From positions 1 to 10,352 of the forward strand of contig PIVH01000024.1 of assembly GCA_003354225.1 (NCBI GenBank): a stretch of 10,352 bases of DNA, in the 5' to 3' direction. Source of the DNA: Globobulimina sp. (Eukaryota > Foraminifera > Rotaliida). Shown piece by piece: positions 1 to 9,300 of this stretch (its first letter is position 1; the number at the start of each line of letters is the position of its first letter). The translations under genes and the position numbers were made by a program. Below the pieces are notes generated by a model that saw nothing but the letters and a program-made list of their open reading frames with translations, did no database searches and was not told the DNA's origin.

Positions 1-42
1 AATATAAATAATTCAACATATATTCGCGTTTTGAAAGTTTGA

Positions 43-192
43 ATGGCAGCCATTATAAAATATATAAATGCGCAGAGATTTTCACTTAAGTCTGACAAGA
101 AAAGAAAGAATGTCGACCTAGAAACAATTAAAACCTCCATCACTTCACTTCAGTTAGACTTACAACAAAAACGCTGCAGTTTTATGGAATAA
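43..192 (+). CDS. Small ORF (49 codons), possible upstream ORF or first coding exon of ORF1
   Basis: An ATG at 43, directly after a TGA at 40-42, opens a 49-codon frame ending in TAA at 190-192. The product is basic in the middle (SDKKRKN) and then looks like an amphipathic helix (DLETIKTSITSLQLDLQQK). I recognise no family. The ATG context is weak at -3 (T), with G at +4. A frame this long is only mildly unlikely by chance. If transcribed, it would be an upstream ORF before ORF1. Alternatively its first 36 codons plus two bases could be an exon joined to the ORF1 frame through the candidate intron at 153-211, which would give ORF1 the ATG it otherwise lacks. Another ATG at 68 opens a 17-codon frame within it. 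Its reality is uncertain. Confidence 0.28.
   Translation: MAAIIKYINAQRFSLKSDKKRKNVDLETIKTSITSLQLDLQQKRCSFME
54..69 (+). promoter_or_regulatory. TATA-like run, possible promoter element
   Basis: An AT-only stretch starting TATAAAA and continuing TATATAAAT sits upstream of all ORFs. It could be a TATA box for the element or for a gene into which it inserted. In DNA this AT-rich such a run is weak evidence, and it also lies inside the 49-codon ORF at 43-192, so at most one of the two readings is likely. Confidence 0.2.
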
Positions 193-211
193 AATACTAA
201 ACTTTCCTAAG
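153..211 (+). other. Candidate 59-nt spliceosomal intron in the ORF1 leader
   Basis: The stretch begins GTTAGA and ends TTTCCTAAG, with a branch-like CTAAAC at 197-202 whose second A is 11 nt before the end of the AG. The better-supported introns at 9970-10041 and 10205-10259 have similar donors (GTTAAG, GTATAT), a CTAAAT box and similar lengths (72 and 55 nt). Removing it would join the frame starting at ATG 43 to the ORF1 frame without a stop, because the only blocking stop (TAA at 198-200) lies inside it. An intron in a LINE leader is unusual, since reverse transcription of spliced RNA removes it, so this stays a hypothesis. Confidence 0.25.
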
Positions 212-445
212 TTCTCCCCCTTACATTACTTCAGCAGCCATACCCTCGCTCTCGATTTCTTCACAGTGCCTATTGGATGCACCCCCTAGTGCTTGGCCTA
301 TTTATTGTGAAACGTTAAATCAAGATGATACATATGGTTCATTGGAAAGAAATACAACTCAGTTACAACATTATGAAACCATTGGAAAATTTACTATTAA
401 ACGCTACAACAAAACGATAATAAGACAATATCAATACTACTACAA

Positions 446-476
446 TTGGATACAAATTGAATACAAATGTATCCAA
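446..476 (+). repeat. Small inverted repeat, 9-bp perfect arms
   Basis: TTGGATACA (446-454) is matched by its reverse complement TGTATCCAA (468-476) around a 13-nt loop. The hairpin would end three bases before the first in-frame ORF1 ATG at 480. It may be chance, but the placement could influence start selection. Confidence 0.35.
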
Positions 477-479
477 ATA

Positions 480-3374
480 ATGAATAATTTAATAAAGAAT
501 GAAATAATATCCACCCCCCCAATAAATGAAACCAATGTCATCTCAAATATCCCACAAAAAAAAGGCACTTTAAACTCCAAATTGCATCAAAAATTTACCA
601 CAATAAGTGGGCCAGCACACCCCCAACAAAACCCGTACATCAACAACATCGCAGTCACAACAACATTACAATCAACAAAGCTGGAATTTGCGGTACAAAC
701 AGCATGGATAACAACTAAAACTGTGTCAGAAGTTGCTATCCTTGCTGATAACATTAATTTTATTATTTTGCTTGATCTGCTTGTTTCAGATACAACATTT
801 GTACTCTATGTGTTTGTATATTATACTTTCATTTACCTTTCAATAATTTTGTATATTGTGTGTTATTTATATCCAATTAATAATAATATCGAATGTGATA
901 TCACTCATTGCGAGATACTACAACAAACCACCAACATACACTATAATACTAGCTCTTACTCACTGGCACTAAAAGAAAACTCTTTCATCAAACAATCAAA
1001 AACAATCTCCCTTTCCTTTCACTATCTTTCTCACTATACACTTTCTTTAAAATCACATAAAATTAGATGGAAGAAGACAAAAAAGGTGAATATACAAAAA
1101 AATACATTGACAAAAACACATAAACAACACAATATACTTTCAGACAATTTCGACCAATATACATTTGGTGACAATGACAATGCGTCGCAAATACCTTTCC
1201 CAAAACAAAAAGCATCCCCAAATCCTTTAAAACGTACGCACACAGAATCCAAACAACCTGCAGATGCCCAAACTCCCCAAACTAAAACACGCCATTTCTC
1301 CATTTCGAACCCATCAAAACATGCTTCCCGTTTAAAATATATTGCGGGTATACAGACTGTCCCTGACAAGGCGCAATCTGTCCGTATCAAATGTGTTACC
1401 AAGATCATACCCAATAAAATCACCACGTTCAGAGATTTTAATGCATTGAATTTGGTGTTTGATCAAACCAAATTAATATACAAAGCTCCAGCACCATTAA
1501 CCGCCGCAACCACTGTTTCCAGTCAGATTGAGCGTAATAAGGCATTGATCATAAAATTTGAGAATTTCCAATACAACAACACCATGAAATGGGTAAACAG
1601 AGCAACCAAACACCATGAAATGATAAAATTAGACGCAAATCCGCGCATTGTATTTGATAAAATTTATATTAATAATCGCATGGCAGATAATTTATGGATA
1701 CGTAAAGGGCCCGGTTTCATGGTACAATTAGCTGATGCACAAATTAGTAAAACAAGAGAAGAATTGCAGCCGCGTATGCCTCCTGTTTCTGTGATATTTG
1801 ACTGCCAAGTTTACGTACATATGTCGTATGTGGTGGCATTTTATAACTCGCTCACAAATATTATGGGTAACACCGACGGCATTTTAGCATATATTGGAGC
1901 GTTGCATGGTGATGCGAGTAAAACTGGCGCCGGTTATTATTTTGAGTCCACAAATTCTGCGTTGTTAGAATACATAACAAATGTCGTTGGAAAAACACTG
2001 CCGCTGCAATATGACGCCAACCTCTATGGCAAGCCGCTACGTATTAGAATCCAGGATAATATGCCAAGATATCACAAAACCGCATTCATTGTATCGTCCA
2101 ATGGAATCAATGCGCTATCATTTGGAGCAAAAAAGATGGGAACTTATATGTGGCTGAAGAATAAATTCTGTTTATATTTAAATGCATCCATTTTTGACCA
2201 AATTGATTTGGCCAAACAGTATCTGGTAAACACTGTGGATTTGACGTATTTGTGGGATCGTTTGGGTTTTTTGGTGAGTGACAAGAAATTATTGACATTG
2301 AATTTGCGCAAACCGAAATTAGAAGACGTTCGTTCGTGGATTTGCACGATGCAAAATTCGTTGGTGAATGGACATTTATTGTCGTGTCACATTATGTCGC
2401 CGTTCCTGTATAAGAAAGAAGTCGATTATATAATAAGTCAGCTATGCCCACCAATAACGGATTTACATATCGTCGGATTCGCACATCCGCATCAAATATA
2501 TTCGAACCATCACTCGTTCAAATTCACCACAGAGAATACGCCGCGTTATGTGTTTTGTGGAGTGCCGGCCGCAGACTTAAACGATAAAAACAAACCCACC
2601 ACCAATTTGGTATTAGCGTGCAACACAGTGGTTATTAATGGAATGGTCGCCAACATCTTAGAAACTTACACCGATGACATTGTGGAACGTGCAGCTATGT
2701 CTATTAACCGTCCATCAAACTGCTATTACTGCCCATCAATTTATTGTGCCACTCCTGGTAAATGTGCATGGTTCGACGCCAAATTGGCGGAAGCAAAGCA
2801 AAATAAAAAATACGAGATGATACAAAATCAGACGACGGCAGCGGTGATGGAGAAAGTGTTACGAAATATGAAACGAGCCAGAATCCAGTCGAAATGCGGA
2901 CATTTGTCCAATAAATGTGAGGGCTGTGACACGACACGACCTCAACTCGAAGATGGTTACAAAGTGACAGCGTTTAATGGTAACGCGCCCAACGAGCAAA
3001 CACTGACATTATATTATCATTCATTTGGCATCGCGTCGATTAAAAATCTGATAATCAACAATAAAAAAGTGGTATGGGACGAGTTATCCACGATGGACCA
3101 GTTGGCATTTACCCTTAATAAATATGTTAAACATAAATTCCATGACAATGACATCGGCCATTTATTATTTAATAAAGTGTTATTTGTCAATGATAATAAA
3201 GAATTGGAATTGAATCAGAATGCATTGGATGTCTTAATCGCCAAACAGACGGAAGGCGTTGATCTCTCCTCAAAATACACAGTGCAGCAAACCTACAGTA
3301 TCTCCGAACGACCGCCCGAAGATAATTCAAATAACACAAACAATAACAAGGAGAACGCCAATGATTCTCAATGA
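480..3374 (+). CDS. LINE ORF1 protein, unrecognised, with C-terminal Cys/His clusters
   Basis: This is probably the nucleic-acid-binding ORF1 protein that packages LINE RNA, inferred from its position before ORF2. I recognise no RRM, coiled coil or gag CCHC knuckle. The frame is open from 201, but the first ATG is at 480 (A at -3), giving 964 aa; the TTG at 273 is not a credible eukaryotic start. Counting from ATG 480: a hydrophobic stretch of about 25 residues at 107-131 (nt 798-872) looks membrane-like; a basic Lys/Pro-rich segment lies near nt 1190-1260; the best protein-like region runs from about nt 1400 to the end. Two metal-binding-like clusters follow: C748, C751, C756, C762, then C806, H808, C813, C816. 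The TGA stop at 3372-3374 overlaps the ORF2 ATG. Several out-of-frame ATGs (277, 326) precede 480, so initiation is unresolved. That the frame is coding is nearly certain from its length; its function is inferred only. Confidence 0.82.
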   Translation: MNNLIKNEIISTPPINETNVISNIPQKKGTLNSKLHQKFTTISGPAHPQQNPYINNIAVTTTLQSTKLEFAVQTAWITTKTVSEVAILADNINFIILLDLLVSDTTFVLYVFVYYTFIYLSIILYIVCYLYPINNNIECDITHCEILQQTTNIHYNTSSYSLALKENSFIKQSKTISLSFHYLSHYTLSLKSHKIRWKKTKKVNIQKNTLTKTHKQHNILSDNFDQYTFGDNDNASQIPFPKQKASPNPLKRTHTESKQPADAQTPQTKTRHFSISNPSKHASRLKYIAGIQTVPDKAQSVRIKCVTKIIPNKITTFRDFNALNLVFDQTKLIYKAPAPLTAATTVSSQIERNKALIIKFENFQYNNTMKWVNRATKHHEMIKLDANPRIVFDKIYINNRMADNLWIRKGPGFMVQLADAQISKTREELQPRMPPVSVIFDCQVYVHMSYVVAFYNSLTNIMGNTDGILAYIGALHGDASKTGAGYYFESTNSALLEYITNVVGKTLPLQYDANLYGKPLRIRIQDNMPRYHKTAFIVSSNGINALSFGAKKMGTYMWLKNKFCLYLNASIFDQIDLAKQYLVNTVDLTYLWDRLGFLVSDKKLLTLNLRKPKLEDVRSWICTMQNSLVNGHLLSCHIMSPFLYKKEVDYIISQLCPPITDLHIVGFAHPHQIYSNHHSFKFTTENTPRYVFCGVPAADLNDKNKPTTNLVLACNTVVINGMVANILETYTDDIVERAAMSINRPSNCYYCPSIYCATPGKCAWFDAKLAEAKQNKKYEMIQNQTTAAVMEKVLRNMKRARIQSKCGHLSNKCEGCDTTRPQLEDGYKVTAFNGNAPNEQTLTLYYHSFGIASIKNLIINNKKVVWDELSTMDQLAFTLNKYVKHKFHDNDIGHLLFNKVLFVNDNKELELNQNALDVLIAKQTEGVDLSSKYTVQQTYSISERPPEDNSNNTNNNKENANDSQ
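3371..3374 (+). promoter_or_regulatory. ATGA stop-start overlap coupling ORF1 and ORF2
   Basis: The ORF1 stop TGA (3372-3374) and the ORF2 start ATG (3371-3373) share two bases. The ORF2 frame is closed just upstream by TGA at 3362-3364, so the frames overlap only over 3365-3374 and no slippery heptamer is present. The ATG has T at -3, a poor context for scanning. Known parallels are stop-start coupling in SART1-type LINEs (UAAUG) and AUGA reinitiation in caliciviruses. Coupled termination-reinitiation is therefore the most economical reading. Confidence 0.7.
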
Positions 3375-6300
3375 TCTTTGTCGCTCACAATAATGGCTAT
3401 ATAATTAGCCAAATCGTCATAAAACTAATCTTATTTTTATCTCTCTCGCCATCAATATTTGTCTTTCCTTTTTTCCAACATTTTTTTCATCACTTTTTAC
3501 TCTTTTCGATCTCCTATGCTTTATTTTTATTTTTTATTCTCTCACTCTCTATGAATTTGTTCTTGATTGCTATGACCCCAACTTTCTGTGCCAATAATTT
3601 GATGAGTAAACAATTTGATTTATTCATACAAATTAATAATATGCATACAACTTTTAATTTTAAATCTAATATATTTGCATCAGAACTGATTTCTCACCAA
3701 AAAAAAATCCAACTGCTTCACAACCTCTCCTTGCAATTTGAGACTCGCCAAAAGTATAACAATTCTCAGATCCAAACCAAACAGACCAATCGCTATTTTA
3801 CTCAGTCCAAAACAAGTCATTCTGTACATAATTATTTCAATCATTATCGACATCTAATCAAAACGCAATGTGTCTCTGGTTATATGATTAGTACAAAAAA
3901 ACACAAACATACGCCTGAACTGTATAAATTCATCGAGAAGCACCAATATCGGCTGCGGAAATACTATAAACACATTAAGATCATAATGGACAAATCGCTC
4001 CGATGGATTACAATGCGAATGCCACAACACAGATACCACCCAATAAAACACTACATTGTCTGCCAATTCCCGAAACAAATTAAACTTCGATTCAAGAAAG
4101 TGCCATACAACAACGAGAGTGTTGAAAAGACTCCGTACCAACAGCTGCATGCTTTCAGTAAAAGCCCAAGTAAGGTTTTGAAACTTCACGCATTTATACT
4201 CAAAAACGATTATGTTGTGAACGAGCCGGTGCTGCAGCAGTCAGTTAAACATAACAAATATCATATAAAATGGTTTGTGCCTACAGATAAAAATGTGAGA
4301 TGGATCCAAAATCATTGGGATGCTACGCACTTTGAATTAAATATGAAACTACACACTTTAAATAGAAACAATTGGATAAACAATCAAAAAAACAACGCAA
4401 TAATATCACTTAACCAGATTTACAAATTTGCAATCAATAATTATAAGACACAAAATCCGAAACTGCGACAATATAAAAACTATTTGATTAATAAAACCAT
4501 ACAGCAACACACAACAAATACTAAAAATGAAAAGTCCGATATTCCACAAACCATTTTGAGATACCCGTTCATGCAAATCTATGCTCCAAACGTTGAGCCT
4601 CTCACCACCACCAAAATAAAAATAAAGAACCTCACCATTGGCTTCCTGAACATAAATGGAAAGGCCAAGACCAAAATAAATCAGATGCACCCTTATATGC
4701 AGCAGCTTGTAATACATCACAAGTTGGACATAATACTATTGATTGATACACGAAGAGTGCACAGACCCGATTGGAATCTGCCTGGCTATAAACTAATAGT
4801 CCATAAATCCCCTGTAACGTCAAACAACCCCAAGAATGTTGGTGGTATATTGATTTATCACAAAATGAATCTGAAAAACAAAATAAAACTAATAAAAAAG
4901 ACCAGAGGGCACAACACCGCCTGGATAGCGGTAGACAGCGTAAACGGCACCAAACCAACCTACATAGCAGTGAATTATGCCCGTACTCACAAATCAGATA
5001 ATGCCAAACGCAGTGCTGCATTCTATCAGACTCTAACAGATGATATCCATAAATATAAAACATGCTGCAATGATATGTATGTAATCGGCGACTTTAATGC
5101 CCGAATGGGTGCCATGACCATGGATATTGCCAAAAATGCGCATTATAAGTATATGAAGGCACTGCTTGACGCCACCAAACTAAAAATAGCTAATCCGCAG
5201 TTTGCCCCGCAATTCCTAACCTGCCTCGCAAAGGGCGCCAGAAATAATGGTGGCTCCATAATTGACTATGTCATAACGGAGAGATTGGATACCATCAAAT
5301 CAATGCAAGTTGACACACATCCTGTTTTTATGGACCATCGACCAGTGATCTTTACCCTTAATAATACTGACTGTCAAACGGATGTGATTGATAAACATTT
5401 TATATTACGACAGTATGAACCCAATGATGCGCTGATAAAATCACATTATAACATCCTAAAAAACAGATCGCGACACCTCCAGAAGTTTGCCGCCAATACG
5501 AAATTCTACCAAAGTGAGCCGGACAGAGAATACATTTCAAATATAACGTCAATAACTGCCATCTACATATTACATCTGGCCACCATTAAAGCCTTTGGAA
5601 TCGTTGATTTTGACTCTGCCAATAATTGGACGAATATAACATCAAAGCAGGTCTCCTTAAACATAAAACAGAGACTTTTCATGAATACTAATACGAACAC
5701 AAATGAGATGCATAATTTAATAGTTGAAGCTGAAAAAGAATTTGAACTGAATAAACAACATAAACTGACCCAGAATACCATCCGTTTTAATAATCTAAAC
5801 CATTCTAATAAATTAAAAACGTTCAAGACGTACAATAAAAACAAAGATTACGTCGTTGACGAACCCTTCTTGACGTATAAAAATAAAATAATGGATAAAA
5901 ACACGGCGCTGCAACAATTCTTTGGGTCCATTTGTGGCCCAATGGATGACCCAATAATTAATGATAAACTGCTTGATATTAATACCTTTAATAATAAATT
6001 GAACAATCACGTCAAGAATGACTTGATTTTCATCCCTCACAAACCTAAAAAAGAGAATGATGGCTCCACTGTGGACGTGACGCCACCCATTGCAATCACT
6101 GAAAATCTGCTTCCCTCCCACGATGACGAGCAGTCTGCGGATGCACTAACACCGCACTTTGACCCCAGCTTTTTACCTCCCACCCAACCAATATTGAACC
6201 AGCTATATAGTTTGGAGCATAATGAAAGTGATAGTGATGACGATGATGATGTCATACTAAATATCCAACGCCAAACACCTGGATATTTACCAGAACGTAG

Positions 6301-9300
6301 TATCCAACAAGAAAATGAGGAGAAGAAGGAGTGTGAAGATATACCAAACCCCAAAGCTAGCAAATTTAAATCGATTGAAATCGCAATAAAACAGGCAAAT
6401 CCTAACAGTGCCCCGGGCTATGATGGAATAAAAACAATACATCTTAAAACAAATTCGGTCCTAATAAACGAAATCCTGTGCACCCTCTATAATGTCTGGA
6501 ATAGCACATATTTCATTCCATATTACTTCCGGTTGGGTTCCATAATCCCGATACTAAAAACGCCGAATGGTTGCACCCCAAATCAATACCGGCCCATAAC
6601 TCTCCTACCAATAATATTTAAGGCATATGAACGGTTGGTGCTGTGGGAAATGTGCATACAGCACAAATTCAGAGCAAATCTACATATTTTACAAGGTGGC
6701 AACCGCTCAAGAAGAGGGGTGCCGGAACAGATAGGAGCACTAAACTTGATTGCAGAGACTGCAAAGATGCGTGAGATCCCATTGTACTGTGCGCTTTTGG
6801 ACATACGTAAGGCCTTTGATACAGTGTGGAGAAAGGGCCTCATATTCAAATTACACACACACTTTAATATTCCCATCCATATATGCAAAATAATAAAGGC
6901 AATATACAATAATTCGCATGCTGCAATTCGTGATATCCCGTTCATTTCTAATAAATTTGTATTGCACAATGGTGTGTTGCAGGGCTCTGTACTATCCCCA
7001 GTATTGTATGCTGCATTCCTCAATGATATGATATATACGCTCCAGGCCTCTGAAAATGGCGCCTTTTCGCCAGATCCCAATAAAAAGATAGCGTGCATCT
7101 TCTATGCGGATGATATAATCTTGACAGCGAATAAAATATCTCACCTTCACAAATCAATAAAAATCTGTGAGCGGCACAGCAAACTATGGAACTACCAATT
7201 TAATGATAAAAAATGTATGACCATGATTTACAACGATGACTCAATAAACACAAATAACATTGACACATACAACATAAACGACATAATTCTAATAAACCAC
7301 GAGTACCATGCAACCGATGCTATACACCATGGTAAACCCGCGCCGATGATACTGACACAAAAACCGATAAATGGCCAGATAATGGCGTTGGACATATATA
7401 ACCAAACCAGAGCATATAATAAAGAGGAGATACCCCCCAATCACCTTAAACAGTTTCTGAGCCATGTAAGTTTCTATGGCGATATTGCCAATAAACCGTT
7501 TCCGATCATGTGGAATAACATGCGCTATGATCGCAGTTACAGCCCGTCTGTGATGCACCATAAGTTACGTCTAAACGGCAAACGACTATGCTGCACAACA
7601 TATATGAGATACTTAGGTGCCATGCTGTGCAGCTATGACGCCACGAACTTAGTCTCCACTGAATATACTAACAAACACTTTCTAAAAAAGCTTGACAATA
7701 AAGCAAGAATTCTAAACACATTGGATTTTAATCATGATTATATTTCCCTCGACGACAAAATCCGAATCCTCAAGACATTTTATTTAGTATATACTGAGAT
7801 CTTTGCCCAAGTCTTGGACAGTGATGCAATAAACCTCACAGAAGCCAATCAGAAACAACTAAATGCAATCCGCAGACAGACAAATATCAAACACTTTGTC
7901 CCTAAACAACTATATCTGTGGGCTGGAATACCCACTCCCTTTGAACGATGGGTATCATTGAAACTGGTCTTTTATTGGAAATTATTACATATATCGAATG
8001 TTTCCTTAATGCATAAATGGGCCCAATTGTCCCATATCCACCATCATAAACTATATAAACAATACGCGGAGTTGAAGACAAAATGGTTGCCAATAGTAAC
8101 CAACATAGTTGACGATGAGGTCCAGATGACCGATCCCTTTGATATAGTCAATGAACCACATGAACTAAGACCAATTGTAATAACGGCGCAACATAAACAC
8201 ATACTTAATACATTGAACAAATATCATCCTTTGAAAATACTAAAACACATAACAAGTGATTATAAACCAATGAATATGTACGAAGTGACTGAGTTAGCGG
8301 ATTATGTGAAACCACCAATGATTGAACCATACCGTGCGTTGTTTTATAATTTCAACCAAAATGATCCATACTGCAATCTTTGCTGTAATAACATCAATAA
8401 ACCATTGGAGGTACACCTTGCTGTCCTCTGTCCAATCCTAAATGATCTAAGACAAGAATATTGGTATCATGCAAGCTTTACCTTCGCCAAAAATGGATCA
8501 GAGATAAATAAAGTCCATAACCAACTGTATATGCAACGACTCATTGAAATGTGTCGCAATGTCAATGTCCATAAATCGCAATTCTGGAAAATCCTTTGTG
8601 GTGCCAATATTTATGAAACTGAATCAAATGAATTTGTATATAAACATAAACCAATAAATATAAACGTGAATAAATACACTTTGTACAGAAATTTAATATC
8701 CCAGACTCACCGATGGATTTACAACATATACCGTCTAAATCAAAATACTTTGAATTTGAGAAGAATGAGAAACAAACACATCACAGACCCGAGCAAAATG
8801 CCATTATATCACACCCGCAATAGAAACATCAGAGAATGGAATGCAGCCAAGCACAGACTGGAGAATAATGACCTTATAATAGCCACCGATTCGTCGCATG
8901 ACCCAATTACCAACACCACTGGAATAGGTGTATTCATCTTAGACAGAAATAGGGTCCATTGCTTTGCTCAACCAATTGGTGCCCAAACCAACCATTTTGG
9001 TGAGCTGTTCGCGATACACAAATCTGAGTTTCTTATAAAATATTGCAAAATAAATACTGATAATCGACGTAAGATAATATTTACGGACTCGTTATATAAT
9101 TTCGTACCACTAATCACAACCCCCCGAAACATAAATAAATTAGCACATTCGAACCTATTTATCAACACACAAAAGTACATAAAAAGAAGCCAGAGTATAT
9201 TGTGGAAAGTCAAATCACATACTAAACCAAAACAGCAACCCTTTAATAACGTGGCTGATAAACTAGCAGAAATTGGAAGAATGCATCCCAATAATTCTAA

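Noticed and set aside
222-228. TACATTA also found at 9477-9483, considered as a target-site duplication
   Set aside because: Seven bases of AT-rich sequence are expected by chance, and neither copy borders a clear element end.
264-266. Pyrimidine-rich stretch ending TTCTTCACAG as a 3' splice site for ORF1
   Set aside because: Joining from the GTTAGA donor at 153 to 267 does not keep the ORF1 frame; the CCTAAG site ending at 211 does.
273-275. TTG as the ORF1 start codon
   Set aside because: The following gene has spliceosomal introns, so the host is a eukaryote where TTG starts are not expected; the first in-frame ATG is at 480.
1034-1426. 130-codon - strand frame rich in Phe, Cys and Val
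   Set aside because: It is antisense to ORF1 and its composition is what complementing Lys/Asn/Thr-rich codons gives.
3348-3353. AAGGAG resembling a Shine-Dalgarno site before ORF2
   Set aside because: Bacterial ribosome binding is not relevant in a eukaryotic LINE; the ATGA overlap explains ORF2 initiation better.
6583-7098. 171-codon open frame on the - strand, and others such as 4632-5063 and 6037-6363
   Set aside because: They lie opposite the conserved domains of ORF2, show no family features, and are shadows of its codon composition.
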